A DNA stretch of 45,820 nucleotides from Bradyrhizobium sp. WSM1743 (GCF_000473065.1 NZ_AXAZ01000067.1:1-45820); one strand, 5' to 3'; positions 32,522 to 42,400 are shown, numbered from the stretch's first letter. A program made the numbers and translations. Notes: generated from the letters alone by a model not told the origin.

Positions 32522-34111
32522 ATGCAAGCGCATCAGCGAATGTTAGATCCGACGCCCAAGGGCCAGAATTCCGGCGAGTCCCCGCTCCTGAGGACGATCG
32601 GCCTCACCAAGCGTTATGGTGATCTCCTCGCCAACGATTCCATCGATATCGACATCTGGCCGAGGGAAATTCACGCCCTGCTCGGCGAGAACGGCGCCGG
32701 CAAGTCGACGCTGGTCAAGGCGATCTACGGGCTGATCCAGCCCAGCGCCGGCCAGATTCGCTGGCAGGGCCAACGGATCGTGCTGTCCGGTCCGTCAGAG
32801 GCGCGCAGCCGCGGCATCGGCATGGTGTTCCAGCATTTCTCGCTGTTCGACAATCTCACGGTTGCCGAGAACGTCGCGCTCGGCCTCGACGGCCAGGAAT
32901 CCTTCAAGGACATGTCGGCCCGGCTGGAGCAGGTATCGAGAACTTACGGTCTGCCGCTCGATCCCAAGCGCGAGGTCTGGCAACTCTCCGTCGGTGAGCG
33001 CCAGCGCATCGAGATCGTCCGCGCCTTGATGCAGGATCCCAAATTCCTGATCCTGGACGAGCCCACCGCGGTGCTGACGCCACAGGAAGCCGACCAGCTC
33101 TTCATCGTGCTGGAGCGGCTCAAGGCCGAAGGCCGTGCCATCCTCTATATCAGCCATAAGCTGGAGGAGGTGAAGCGGCTCTGCGATACCGCGACGATCC
33201 TGCGCGGCGGCAGGAAGGTCGAGACCTGCAACCCTCGGCTCGACACCGCGGCCTCGCTGGCGCGGATGATGGTCGGCGGAGAGGTCAAGGAAGTGAAGGC
33301 CGTGTCCGGCCGCAAGACCACCGTGCCGCGGCTGGTCGTCAACGATCTCTCGCTAGCCCCCAGCGAAGCGCATGGCGTACGGCTCGATCATATTTCGTTC
33401 GAGCTCAAGGGCGGCGAGATCCTCGGCATCGCCGGCGTCGCCGGCAACGGCCAGGACGAATTGTTCGCCGCGCTCTCCGGCGAGCGCCTCGCGAAGGACC
33501 CCGGAACGGTGGTGATTGAAGGCATCGCCGCCGGTCATCTCTCGATCACCCAGCGGCGCAAGCTGGGCGCGGCCTTCGTTCCCGAGGAGCGGCTCGGCCA
33601 CGGCACCGCGCCGCGCATGAAGCTGTCGGAGAACGCGCTGCTCACCGGGCACGCCGCCAGCGGCATGGTCCGTCGCGGCTTCATCGATACTGCGGCCACG
33701 CTGAAGACCGTCGACCGCGCGACGGAGACGTTCGACGTCCGCAAGGCCAAGCGCGATCCGGAAGCGGCAAGCCTCTCTGGCGGCAATTTGCAGAAATTCA
33801 TCGTGGGACGCGAGATCCTGCGCAATCCGGCGGTGCTGGTGGCGAGCCAGCCCACCTGGGGCGTCGACGCTGGCGCCGCCGCCGTCATCCGTCAGGCGTT
33901 ACTTGACCTCGCAACCGCAGGCGCCGCCGTCCTCGTCACCAGCCAGGACCTCGACGAGCTCGCCGAGATCGCCGACCGGATCGCCGTGATGTTCCATGGC
34001 AAGCTGTCGGCTCCGCTCGCAACCAGCGAAGCGACCCGCGAAAAGCTGGGCCTTCTGATGGGCGGCAGCAGCCTGGAGCCGAAGGAGGTCGCGCATGCAG
34101 CTGGTGCTTGA
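32522..34111 (+). CDS. BMP-type purine/nucleoside ABC transporter, ATP-binding protein
   Basis: 529-residue fused double ATPase. The first half is complete: GENGAGKST, LSVGERQRIEI, FLILDEPT. The second has a degenerate Walker A (GVAGNGQDEL), a signature LSGGNLQKFIVGRE and a degenerate Walker B (VLVASQPTWGVD), the pattern of YufO/NupO and RbsA-like proteins. Together with two permeases and a BMP lipoprotein-like binding protein it forms a nucleoside or base importer. Start ATG 32522 (MQAHQRMLDP); an ATG six codons later is an alternative. It overlaps the first permease by 17 bp. Confidence 0.9.
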   Translation: MQAHQRMLDPTPKGQNSGESPLLRTIGLTKRYGDLLANDSIDIDIWPREIHALLGENGAGKSTLVKAIYGLIQPSAGQIRWQGQRIVLSGPSEARSRGIGMVFQHFSLFDNLTVAENVALGLDGQESFKDMSARLEQVSRTYGLPLDPKREVWQLSVGERQRIEIVRALMQDPKFLILDEPTAVLTPQEADQLFIVLERLKAEGRAILYISHKLEEVKRLCDTATILRGGRKVETCNPRLDTAASLARMMVGGEVKEVKAVSGRKTTVPRLVVNDLSLAPSEAHGVRLDHISFELKGGEILGIAGVAGNGQDELFAALSGERLAKDPGTVVIEGIAAGHLSITQRRKLGAAFVPEERLGHGTAPRMKLSENALLTGHAASGMVRRGFIDTAATLKTVDRATETFDVRKAKRDPEAASLSGGNLQKFIVGREILRNPAVLVASQPTWGVDAGAAAVIRQALLDLATAGAAVLVTSQDLDELAEIADRIAVMFHGKLSAPLATSEATREKLGLLMGGSSLEPKEVAHAAGA

Positions 34112-35186
34112 GAAACGCGCCGAGCGCTCCGGCACGATCGCACTGGTGTCGCCGCTGATCGCGATTGGCCTCACGATCCTGACCATGGTTATCCTGTTCG
34201 CGATCCTGGGCAAGAATCCGCTGCTCGCCCTGCATGCCTATTTCATTGCGCCCCTGACCGACGGCTATTCGCTCCAGGAGATCGCGGTGAAGGCAACGCC
34301 GCTGGTGATGATCGCGATCGGGCTGTCGCTCTGCTATCTCGCCAATGCCTGGAACATCGGCGCCGAAGGGCAATTCCTGATCGGCGCGGTGGCCGGAAGC
34401 TGGATCGCGGTGAAGACGCAAGGCACCGACGCCGGCGCCTGGGTGTTGCCGGCCATGCTCGTCCTCGCGGCCGCAGCGGGCGCGCTCTATGCGCTGATCC
34501 CGGCGATCTGCAAGGTCAAGTTCGGCGCCAGCGAAATCCTGACCAGCCTGATGCTGGTTTATGTCGCCGATCTCTTCCTCGACTATCTCGTGCGCGGCCC
34601 CTGGCGCGACCCGCACGGCTTCAACTTCCCGACCACGGCCGAGTTCGATCCAGTGGCGACGGTGCCGCTGCTGATCGAGGGCGGCCGGCTGCATCTCGGC
34701 TCGATCATCGCCTTGCTTGTCGTCGCAGCGGCTGCCATCCTTCTCGGGCGCACCATCAAGGGCTTTGAGATCCGCGTGGTCGGCGCAGCGCCGCGTGCAG
34801 CGCGGTTCGGCGGCTTCAACGCCAATCAGCTGATCATCCTGACCTTCGCGGTCTCAGGGGCGCTGGCAGGCCTCGCCGGAATCATCGAGGTTGCAGGTCC
34901 AATCGGGCATCTCCAGCCCGGCATTTCACCGGGCTACGGCTTTACCGCGATCATCGTCGCCTTTCTCGGCCGGCTGAACCCGTTTGGAATATTAATTGCA
35001 GGCCTTTTCCTCGCATTGACCTTTATCGGCGGCGAGCAGGCTCAGATCGCGATGAAGATTCCGTTGGACGTCACCAAGGTCTTTCAGGGCATTCTGCTGT
35101 TCTACGTGCTCGCCTGCGATTCCCTGATCCTGTACCGCTTCAAGCTGGTCTTCCCAAACCGACAGGTGACCCGTGGAGCTGGTTGA
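34095..35186 (+). CDS. ABC transporter permease 1 (BMP/nucleoside type)
   Basis: 363-residue inner-membrane permease of the BPD_transp_2 type (YufP/NupP). About eight to nine helices; NAWNIGAEGQFLIGAVAGSW (about 88-107) and KVKFGASEILTSLMLVY are conserved patterns, and GFEIRVVGAAPRAARFGG near 220-240 is the coupling loop that contacts the ATPase. It overlaps the ATPase by 17 bp and the next permease by 14 bp, both signs of tight translational coupling. The cargo is inferred from context to be purine bases or nucleosides. Confidence 0.9.
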   Translation: MQLVLEKRAERSGTIALVSPLIAIGLTILTMVILFAILGKNPLLALHAYFIAPLTDGYSLQEIAVKATPLVMIAIGLSLCYLANAWNIGAEGQFLIGAVAGSWIAVKTQGTDAGAWVLPAMLVLAAAAGALYALIPAICKVKFGASEILTSLMLVYVADLFLDYLVRGPWRDPHGFNFPTTAEFDPVATVPLLIEGGRLHLGSIIALLVVAAAAILLGRTIKGFEIRVVGAAPRAARFGGFNANQLIILTFAVSGALAGLAGIIEVAGPIGHLQPGISPGYGFTAIIVAFLGRLNPFGILIAGLFLALTFIGGEQAQIAMKIPLDVTKVFQGILLFYVLACDSLILYRFKLVFPNRQVTRGAG

Positions 35187-36090
35187 GGCCATCATCCTCG
35201 CGGTGCTCGCCGCGTCGACGCCGCTGCTGATTGCGGCGACCGGCGAGCTCGTGGCCGAGCGTTCCGGCGTGCTCAATCTCGGCGTCGAGGGCATGATGAT
35301 CGTCGGCGCTGCCTGCGGCTTTGCCGGCGCGTGGCTCACTGGCTCGATTCTGGTCGGCGCGCTGTTCGGCATCATCGCGGGCACGCTGATGTCGCTCGTC
35401 TTCGCGCTGATGGCGCTCGGGCTTGCGGTCAACCAGGTTGCAACGGGCCTCGCGCTGACCATCCTCGGCATTGGGCTGTCCGGCCTGATCGGCGCCGGGT
35501 TCGTCGGCGAGCGCATCACGCCTGCCGTGCACCTCTATATTCCCGTCCTGACCGACATTCCGCTGATAGGCCGCGTGCTGTTCGGCGAGGACGGCTTCAT
35601 CTATTTCTCGGTCGCGCTGATCGTCGGGGTCTGGTGGTTCCTGTACCGTACGCGGGCGGGATTGATCCTGCGCGCCTGTGGCGACAATCACGTCTCCGCG
35701 CATGCACTCGGCTATCCCGTGCTGCGCATCCGCACCTTCGCGGTGATGTTCGGCGGCGCCTGCGCGGGTCTTGCGGGTGCCTATCTGCCGCTCGCCTACA
35801 CCCCGTTCTTCATTCCCGGCATGACCGCCGGCCGCGGCTGGATCGCGCTGGCGCTTGTGGTGTTCTCGTCCTGGCGACCGGGCCGGCTCGTGGTCGGCGC
35901 CTATCTCTTCGGTGCAGTGACGATCCTGCAATTGCATGCGCAGGGCTGGGGCGTCGGCATTCCCTCACAATTCATGTCGGCGCTGCCTTACCTCGCGACC
36001 GTTATCGTCTTGGTGCTGCTCTCCCGCGCGCGCACGGGCGGCTCGACCGCACCGGCCGCGCTCGGCACGGTGTTCGTTTCCGACCGCTGA
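35173..36090 (+). CDS. ABC transporter permease 2 (BMP/nucleoside type)
   Basis: 305-residue permease (YufQ/NupQ type), GTG start overlapping the first permease by 14 bp. The segments ERSGVLNLGVEGMMIVGAA near the N-terminus and GLILRACGDNHVSAHALGY, the ATPase-coupling loop, are characteristic. About eight helices. It completes the heterodimeric membrane channel with permease 1. A 73-bp gap separates it from the BMP gene. Confidence 0.9.
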   Translation: MELVEAIILAVLAASTPLLIAATGELVAERSGVLNLGVEGMMIVGAACGFAGAWLTGSILVGALFGIIAGTLMSLVFALMALGLAVNQVATGLALTILGIGLSGLIGAGFVGERITPAVHLYIPVLTDIPLIGRVLFGEDGFIYFSVALIVGVWWFLYRTRAGLILRACGDNHVSAHALGYPVLRIRTFAVMFGGACAGLAGAYLPLAYTPFFIPGMTAGRGWIALALVVFSSWRPGRLVVGAYLFGAVTILQLHAQGWGVGIPSQFMSALPYLATVIVLVLLSRARTGGSTAPAALGTVFVSDR

Positions 36091-36163
36091 ATTTCGTTTC
36101 CGCGGCGTACGCGATGGGGCGCGTGCGTTGCGGATCGTGGCTTTCCCCTGATGTTGGAGATTG

Positions 36164-37243
36164 ATGATGAGGAAATCACTTCTTGCGCTGGCTGCCGGGC
36201 TTTTGCTTGCCGGGAACGTCAGTGCAGCCTCCGCCGCCGACAAGCTGAAGGTCGGCTTCATTTATCTCGGTCCGATCGGTGACCTCGGCTGGACTTACCA
36301 GCACGATCTCGCGCGCCAGGCGCTGGTGAAAGAATTGGGCGAAAAGATCGAGACCACTTATCTCGAGAACGTGCCCGAAGGTCCCGACGCCGAGCGCTCG
36401 ATCGAGCAGCTCGTCCGCGCCGGCAACAAGCTGATCTTCACCACGTCCTTCGGCTACATGGATCCGACGCAGAAGGTCGCCAAGAAATATCCGAATGTGC
36501 ATTTCGAGCACGCCACCGGTTACAAGCGCAACCCGAACATGTCGACCTATTCGGCGAAATGGTATCAGGGCCGCTATATTCAAGGCCTGATCGCGGCCAA
36601 GATGTCGAAGTCGGGCGTGCTCGGCTATATCGGCTCGTTCCCGATTCCAGAGGTCGTCTCCGGCATCAACGCCACGATGCTTGCGGCGCAGACCATCAAC
36701 CCGAACATCAAGGTCAAGATCATCTGGGCCAACACTTGGTTCGATCCGGGCAAGGAGGCCGACGCCGCCAAGGCGCTGATCGATCAGGGCGCCGACGTCA
36801 TCATGCAGCACACGGACTCGCCGGCGGCCATGCAGATCGCCAGCGAACGCGGCAAGCTCGCCTTCGGCCAGGATTCCGAGATGATCAAATTCGGACCCAA
36901 GACCCAGCTCACCTCGATCCTCGACACCTGGGGCCCCTACTACATCGAGCGCGTCAAGGCCGAGCTCGCCGGCACCTGGAAGTCCGAGGACACCTGGGGC
37001 GGCCTCGACAGCCACATGTTTGCGATGGCGCCCTATACCAACATGCCTGACGACGTGAAAAAGATGGCCGAGGATGCCCAGGCTGCGATCACCGCGGGCA
37101 AGCTGCATCCGTTCAAATGCCCGATCGTTGGGCAGGACGGCAAGCCGGTCGAGTGCAAGGGCGGCGATCACCTCGACGACGGCCAGATCCTCGGCATGAA
37201 TTTCTACGTGAAAGGCATCGACGACAAGCTGCCGGGCAAGTAG
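36164..37243 (+). CDS. BMP-family substrate-binding protein
   Basis: 359-residue periplasmic binding protein (Med/BMP, purine-nucleoside-binding lipoprotein-like family). A signal peptide (about 1-25, ending SAASAA) has no lipobox cysteine, so it is probably soluble. The mature protein starts DKLKVGFIYLGPIGDLGWTY, the family opening, with GYIGSFPIPEVVSGINA and WTNxWFDPGKE-like WANTWFDPGKEADA, typical of BMP clients. TTGGAG precedes ATG 36164; another ATG is three bases on. Last gene of the transporter operon, ended by a strong terminator. The cargo is probably a purine base or nucleoside. Confidence 0.9.
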   Translation: MMRKSLLALAAGLLLAGNVSAASAADKLKVGFIYLGPIGDLGWTYQHDLARQALVKELGEKIETTYLENVPEGPDAERSIEQLVRAGNKLIFTTSFGYMDPTQKVAKKYPNVHFEHATGYKRNPNMSTYSAKWYQGRYIQGLIAAKMSKSGVLGYIGSFPIPEVVSGINATMLAAQTINPNIKVKIIWANTWFDPGKEADAAKALIDQGADVIMQHTDSPAAMQIASERGKLAFGQDSEMIKFGPKTQLTSILDTWGPYYIERVKAELAGTWKSEDTWGGLDSHMFAMAPYTNMPDDVKKMAEDAQAAITAGKLHPFKCPIVGQDGKPVECKGGDHLDDGQILGMNFYVKGIDDKLPGK

Positions 37244-37292
37244 CACGCTTCTTGCATTGCCTAGTTCACCTGCTCCTCCCGGAGGAGGTTCG

Positions 37293-37343
37293 GAGGGGGT
37301 GGCCAGAAGCACCCGGCACTTGTGGCTGCCCCCTCTTTCTATT
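37293..37343 (+). terminator. Rho-independent terminator of the BMP operon
   Basis: GAGGGGG (37293-37299) pairs with CCCCCTC (37329-37335), with a further inner GGCCA/TGGC pairing, and TTTCTATTT follows. It lies 50 bp after the binding-protein stop, and 18 bp before the stop of the convergent deaminase gene. Confidence 0.7.
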
Positions 37344-37352
37344 TCGCCCCGA

Positions 37353-38702
37353 CTATCCAGTCTGCATGGCCCGCGCCGCGGAACTGTGGCGGCGGATGAG
37401 GTCTGCCACATCGAGGTCCGGGATCGCGCCATCGATCACCGCCCATTTTCCGGCCACCATCACCCGATCGGCCCGATGCGCCCCGCACAGCACCAGGGCA
37501 GCCAGCGGATCGCCATGACCGGAGAAGCGCAGCTCGTCGAGCCTGAACAGCGCGAGATCGGCGGCCTTGCCGACGGCGATCTCGCCGAGTTCCGGGCGGC
37601 CGACGCACGCCGCCGAGCCCTTGGTGGCCCAGCGCAGCGCATCCTTGTGGCTGACCTTCGTCACGCCATAGCGCGCGCGTTGCAGCAGGAACGCGGCCCG
37701 CACCTCCTGCATCAGATTGGACCCGTCATTGGAGGCCGAGCCGTCGACACCGATGCCGATTCCGACGCCGGCCTCTTCCATGTCGCACACCGGGCAACAG
37801 CCGGACGCCAGCAGCTGGTTGCTGCACGCGCAATGGCTGACGGTCGTGCCGGCCTTGCCGAGCCGCCTCATCTCGTCCGGATTGAAAAAGATTCCGTGGG
37901 CGAGCCAGGTTCGCGCATTGAGCCAGCCGCATTGCTCGAGATAGTCGAGCGGACGGCAGCCATACATCTGCTCGCAGAACCTGTTCTCGTCATCGGTCTC
38001 GGCGAGATGGGTGTGCAGGCGCACGTCGAGCTTGTCGGCGAGATCGGCCGTCGCGCGCATCAGCGACGTCGTCACCGAGAAGGGTGAGCAGGGTGCCAGC
38101 GCGATCTGCACCATCGCGTCCGCGCCGCGCTGGTGATGCTTTGCGACCACGCGTGCGCTGTCGCCCAGGATGGTGTCCTCGTCCTGCACCACGCTATCAG
38201 GCGGCAGGCCGCCATCGCGCTGCGACAGGTTCATCGAACCGCGCGTGAGCAACACCCTTAACCCGAGGCGCTTCGCCGCCGCCACCTCGATATCGACGGC
38301 GTCTTCGAGGCCGGCCGGGAATACATAGTGGTGATCCGTCGTGGTGGTGCAGCCGGAGAGCAGCAGCTCGGACATCGCCACCGTGACGCCGAGATCGAGC
38401 GCTTCCGGCGTTAGCCTCGCCCACACCGGATAGAGCGCCTGAAGCCAGGGGAACAGCTCGCGGTCCATCGCGGCCGGCAGCGCCCGCGTCAGCGTCTGGT
38501 AGAAATGATGATGCGTATTGATCAGGCCCGGCAGCACGACGTGTTCGCCCGCATCGAACACCGCGACATCGGCGCTTGCGGGCACACCGCCGGCCGGCAC
38601 CAGCTCGATGATCCGGCCGTCCTTCACCACGATGCCACGCTCGGCACGGTCGGCGAGGATGGCGAGGGGATCCCTGATCCAGATCGGACTTGCGTCACTC
38701 AT
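37353..38702 (-). CDS. 8-oxoguanine deaminase (amidohydrolase)
   Basis: 449-residue metal-dependent amidohydrolase (8-oxoguanine deaminase, EC 3.5.4.32, close to hydroxyatrazine hydrolases) that converts 8-oxoguanine to urate, or acts on related purines. Motifs are INTHHHFYQT (about 61-70, metal ligands), HTHLAETDDEN, SHCACSNQLLASG and VDGSASNDGSN near 310, the last bearing the catalytic Asp. The start MSDASPIWIR has AAGGCAGG before it. The context (purine transporter on one side, xanthine dehydrogenase on the other) supports purine deamination. Guanine or a related base could be the true substrate. Confidence 0.8.
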   Translation of the reverse strand: MSDASPIWIRDPLAILADRAERGIVVKDGRIIELVPAGGVPASADVAVFDAGEHVVLPGLINTHHHFYQTLTRALPAAMDRELFPWLQALYPVWARLTPEALDLGVTVAMSELLLSGCTTTTDHHYVFPAGLEDAVDIEVAAAKRLGLRVLLTRGSMNLSQRDGGLPPDSVVQDEDTILGDSARVVAKHHQRGADAMVQIALAPCSPFSVTTSLMRATADLADKLDVRLHTHLAETDDENRFCEQMYGCRPLDYLEQCGWLNARTWLAHGIFFNPDEMRRLGKAGTTVSHCACSNQLLASGCCPVCDMEEAGVGIGIGVDGSASNDGSNLMQEVRAAFLLQRARYGVTKVSHKDALRWATKGSAACVGRPELGEIAVGKAADLALFRLDELRFSGHGDPLAALVLCGAHRADRVMVAGKWAVIDGAIPDLDVADLIRRHSSAARAMQTG

Positions 38703-38787
38703 GATCCTGCCTTTCCTCACATCCACTGACGGCGGGCCTGCAAGGCGGAGGAGGATTGCGTCCTTGCTCCGACTTGCTGTTGCCACT

Positions 38788-38803
38788 TGGCTCCCGTCTT
38801 GCA
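38788..38803 (+). promoter_or_regulatory. Sigma-54-like promoter of xdh
   Basis: TGGCTCCCGTCTTGCA: GG and GC elements are ten bases apart, with TTGCA at -12 and TGGC at -24. It differs from consensus at two positions of TGGCACG. It lies 47 bp before the FAD-subunit ATG. It would place purine use under RpoN and a nitrogen activator such as NtrC. Confidence 0.6.
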
Positions 38804-38849
38804 ACACTTTCCCTTGGATGATTCACCCGGCGGAAGCGTTGGCGCAGCC

Positions 38850-39677
38850 ATGGACTTGAATACCATCACAGCCGTCGCCCATCCGCAAACGCGCGCGCAG
38901 TTGCCCGTTTGGACGGCAGGTGATGCTTGGCTCGCAGGCGGCACCTGGCTGTTCTCGGAGCCGCAAACGCATCTGACACGACTGATCGATCTCACCGATC
39001 TGAAATGGCCGGCGCTGACACTCACCGAGAGCCACCTCAGCATCGCCGCCACTTGTACCATCGCAGAGCTCGATGCATTCGCCTGCCCGTCCGATTGGCT
39101 CGCGGCGCCGCTGATCAACCAATGCTGCCGCGCCTTTCTTGCTTCGTTCAAGGTCTGGAAGACCGCGACCGTCGGCGGCAATCTCTGCATGTCGCTGCCG
39201 GCGGGACCGATGATCTCGCTCACATCAGCGCTCGACGGCGTCTGCACCATTTGGAAGGCTAGCGGCGGTGAACAGAGGCTTCCGGTCGCCGAATTCGTTA
39301 CCGGCAACCAGCGCAATCGCCTGACGCCAGGCGACCTTCTCCGGCAGATCGACATCCCAACCGCGGCACTGAAGCGCCGCACAGCATTCCGCCAGATCTC
39401 GCTGGCGCCGGTCGGCCGCTCGGCCGCACTGCTGATCGGCAGCCTCGACGCCGACGATACGCTGACACTTACGGTGACCGCGTCAACGGTGCGGCCGATC
39501 CAGCTGCGCTTTCGCAAAGCCCCGGACGCGAGCACGCTGCGCACCGCGCTCATGCAAGAGATCACCGATGATCTGTACCACGCTGACATCCATGGCGCGC
39601 CACTCTGGCGCAAGCACATGACGCTGCGGCTCGCCGAGGAAATTCGCGGCGAACTCCTGGGAGCAACGCAGCCATGA
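38850..39677 (+). CDS. Xanthine dehydrogenase, FAD-binding subunit
   Basis: 275-residue FAD subunit of a molybdenum hydroxylase, oxidising xanthine to urate in the cytoplasm with NAD or another acceptor. The FAD motifs are WLAGGTWLF (about 28-36, the GGT pyrophosphate loop) and TVGGNLCMSLPAGP (about 110-123). It starts ATG 38850 after GGAAG; the upstream frame is noise. Its TGA overlaps the ATG of the large subunit (ATGA, 39674-39677), so the two are translated together. It is slightly short for this subunit but complete. Confidence 0.87.
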   Translation: MDLNTITAVAHPQTRAQLPVWTAGDAWLAGGTWLFSEPQTHLTRLIDLTDLKWPALTLTESHLSIAATCTIAELDAFACPSDWLAAPLINQCCRAFLASFKVWKTATVGGNLCMSLPAGPMISLTSALDGVCTIWKASGGEQRLPVAEFVTGNQRNRLTPGDLLRQIDIPTAALKRRTAFRQISLAPVGRSAALLIGSLDADDTLTLTVTASTVRPIQLRFRKAPDASTLRTALMQEITDDLYHADIHGAPLWRKHMTLRLAEEIRGELLGATQP

Positions 39678-42400
39678 GCTTCGAGGTCAACGGCAAGGCG
39701 TTTTCGCAAGGCCCGCGCGCCGGCCAGTGCCTGCGCACGTTCCTGCGCGAGCTCGGCCATTTCGGCGTGAAAAAGGGCTGCGATGCCGGTGATTGCGGGG
39801 CCTGCACCGTGCTGCTGGATGGCGAGCCGGTGCACAGTTGCCTGATCCCGGCGTTCCGGGCCGAGGGGCGCACCGTGACCACGATCGAGGGTCTTGGCGG
39901 AAATCACGGCACGCATCCGATGCAGCGGGCCTTCCTCGATGCGCAGGCCTTTCAATGCGGCTTCTGCACCGCCGGCATGATCCTGACCTGCGCCTCGCTG
40001 AACCAGGCGCAGCGCACCGATCTCGGCACGGCGCTGAAGGGCAATATCTGCCGCTGCACCGGCTATCGCGCGATCGAGGACGCGCTGCTCGGCAAGTTCA
40101 ATGTCGAGGAGATCATCGAGGCCGGCGCCGCCTTCGGCCGCAGCCTGCCGGCGCCCGCGGGTCCCGATATCGTGCGCGGCAAGGCACGCTACACGTTCGA
40201 TACCGCAGTCGAGGGACTGCTGCATATCAAGCTGCTGCGTTCGCCTCATGCTCACGCGCGGATCATCGCGATCGACAGGTCTACGGCCCTGAGCGTTCCC
40301 GGCGTGCACGCGGTGCTGACGCATGAGGATGCGCCGTCGGTGTTGATCTCGACCGCGCGCCACGAAAAGGACTGGATGGACCCCGAGGACACCCGCATCC
40401 TCGACGACGTGGTCCGCTTCATCGGCCAGAAGGTCGCCGCCGTCGTGGCCGAGAGCGAAGGCGCCGCCGAGGAGGCGTGCCGACGGATCAAGGTCGAGTA
40501 CGAGATCCTGCCGGCGCTGATCGATCCCGAGCAGGCGATGGAACCCGGTGCGCCCGTCCTTCATCCTGACCGCACCACCGCGAACCGCATCGCCGATCCC
40601 CAGCGGAACCTCGCGGCGGAGACGCATGGCGAGTTCGGCGATGTGGCCGCAACACTCGCCACCTCCGCCGCCACTTACGAGGCGACCTTTCACAGTCACC
40701 GCGTGCAGCATGCCGCGCTGGAGACCCATGGCGGGCTCGCCTGGCTCGACGATGCGGGCATTCTCAATGTCCGCACCTCGACGCAGGTGCCATTCCTGAC
40801 CCGGCGCGCGCTGTCGGACATCTTCAGTCTTCCCATGGATAAGGTCCGCGTGTTCTGCGAACGCGTCGGCGGCGGCTTTGGCGGGAAGCAGGAGATGTTC
40901 GTCGAGGACATCCTGGCGCTCGCCGCGCTCAAGACAGGGCGGCCCGTGAAGCTGGAGCTCACCCGCGAGGAGCAGTTCATCGCGACCTCGACGCGGCATC
41001 CGATGCGCGTCCACATTCGGGCGGGCGCTGATAGCGACGGCAAGCTCACCGCGCTCCAGCTCGACGTGCTTTCCAATACCGGCGCCTACGGCAATCATGC
41101 CGGCCCCGTGATGTTCCACGCTCTGGCCGAGTCCATCAGCGTGTACAATTGCCCGAACAAGCGGGTCGACGGCGCCGCCGTCTACACCAACACGGTGCCG
41201 GCGGGGGCGTTTCGCGGCTATGGCCTGCCGCAGGCGCTGATCGCGGTGGAAGCCGCAATCGACGAGCTCGCGAGTCAGCTTGGCATCAGCCCCTACGAGA
41301 TGCGCCGGCGCAATATCATCAAGCCCGGCGATCCCATGCTGTCGCCGCCGCCGTCCGAATATCACGACGTGCTCTATGGCTCCTATGGGCTCGACCAGTG
41401 CCTCGACCTCGTCGAGCGCGCGATGCAGGCCGATGGCCCGCAGCCGGAGCTGTCGCCGGAATGGCTGATCGGTGACGGCATTGCGCTGACCATGATCGAC
41501 ACGGTGCCACCGGCAGGCCACATAGCCGACGCGGCGATCGCGCTCAACGACGATGGCGGCTTCGACCTCACCGTCGGCACGGCCGAGTTCGGCAACGGCA
41601 CCAGCACCGTGCACCTCCAGATCGCCGCGACCACGCTGGCGACCACGGTCGAGAGAATCCGTCTGCGTCAGTCCGATACTGCCCATGGCGGCCACGACAC
41701 CGGCGCCTATGGCAGCGCCGGCACCTTCGTCGCGGGCAAGGCGACGCATGCGGCAGCCATGCAGCTTGCGACCGAGCTGAGGGCGGCCGCCGCCGGCGCA
41801 TGGCTGTGCGACGTGGACACCTGCGTGCTCGATGGGGACGCCGTCGTCAGCGGCGTACGGCGCATGCCCTTTACGGAACTGGCGAAGCTCGCGCACGAAC
41901 GTGGCCAGCCGTTCGCAGGCGCCGGCAATTCCGGGGGCACGCCGCGCTCGGTCGGGTTCAACGTGCAGGGCTTTCGCGTCGCGGTGAACAAAGGCACCGG
42001 CGAGCTCAGGATTCTCAGGAGCGTGCACGCCGCGGACGCGGGCGTCGTCGCCAATCCCATGCAGTGCCGCGGTCAGGTCGAAGGCGGCGTGGCGCAGGCG
42101 CTCGGCGCCGCGCTCTACGAGGAGATGGTGATCGACGCGAACGGCCGCGTCATCAACCCGAAATTCCGCGACTACCACCTGCCCTCTTTCGCCGACGTTC
42201 CGCGCACGGAGGTGTTTTTCGCCGAGACGTCCGATACGATCGGACCGCTGGGCGCAAAGTCGATGAGCGAGAGCCCGTACAATCCGGTCGCCGCTGCACT
42301 CGGCAACGCCATTGCCGATGCCACCGGCATTCGCTTCACCGCGCCGCCGTTCAAGCCGGATCGGCTGTTTCCGGCGCTGCTCGAGAAGTTCGGGGGCTAG
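39674..42400 (+). CDS. Xanthine dehydrogenase, fused Fe-S and molybdopterin subunit
   Basis: 908 residues. An N-terminal 2Fe-2S ferredoxin domain (C36, C41, C44, C56) and a second helical 2Fe-2S domain (C95, C98, C126, C128) are joined to the molybdopterin domain starting at PAGPDIVRGKARYTFD (about 161). Later blocks are VGGGFGGKQEMFVEDI and GAFRGYGLPQA, and PLGAKSMSESPYNPV near the C-terminus, whose Glu matches the catalytic residue of this family. Substrate oxidation occurs at the Mo site and electrons pass through both Fe-S centres to FAD in the partner subunit. In most relatives these are separate genes, so the fusion is notable. Related enzymes act on nicotinate, but the purine context favours xanthine or hypoxanthine. 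No XdhC chaperone gene is seen here. Confidence 0.87.
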   Translation: MSFEVNGKAFSQGPRAGQCLRTFLRELGHFGVKKGCDAGDCGACTVLLDGEPVHSCLIPAFRAEGRTVTTIEGLGGNHGTHPMQRAFLDAQAFQCGFCTAGMILTCASLNQAQRTDLGTALKGNICRCTGYRAIEDALLGKFNVEEIIEAGAAFGRSLPAPAGPDIVRGKARYTFDTAVEGLLHIKLLRSPHAHARIIAIDRSTALSVPGVHAVLTHEDAPSVLISTARHEKDWMDPEDTRILDDVVRFIGQKVAAVVAESEGAAEEACRRIKVEYEILPALIDPEQAMEPGAPVLHPDRTTANRIADPQRNLAAETHGEFGDVAATLATSAATYEATFHSHRVQHAALETHGGLAWLDDAGILNVRTSTQVPFLTRRALSDIFSLPMDKVRVFCERVGGGFGGKQEMFVEDILALAALKTGRPVKLELTREEQFIATSTRHPMRVHIRAGADSDGKLTALQLDVLSNTGAYGNHAGPVMFHALAESISVYNCPNKRVDGAAVYTNTVPAGAFRGYGLPQALIAVEAAIDELASQLGISPYEMRRRNIIKPGDPMLSPPPSEYHDVLYGSYGLDQCLDLVERAMQADGPQPELSPEWLIGDGIALTMIDTVPPAGHIADAAIALNDDGGFDLTVGTAEFGNGTSTVHLQIAATTLATTVERIRLRQSDTAHGGHDTGAYGSAGTFVAGKATHAAAMQLATELRAAAAGAWLCDVDTCVLDGDAVVSGVRRMPFTELAKLAHERGQPFAGAGNSGGTPRSVGFNVQGFRVAVNKGTGELRILRSVHAADAGVVANPMQCRGQVEGGVAQALGAALYEEMVIDANGRVINPKFRDYHLPSFADVPRTEVFFAETSDTIGPLGAKSMSESPYNPVAAALGNAIADATGIRFTAPPFKPDRLFPALLEKFGG

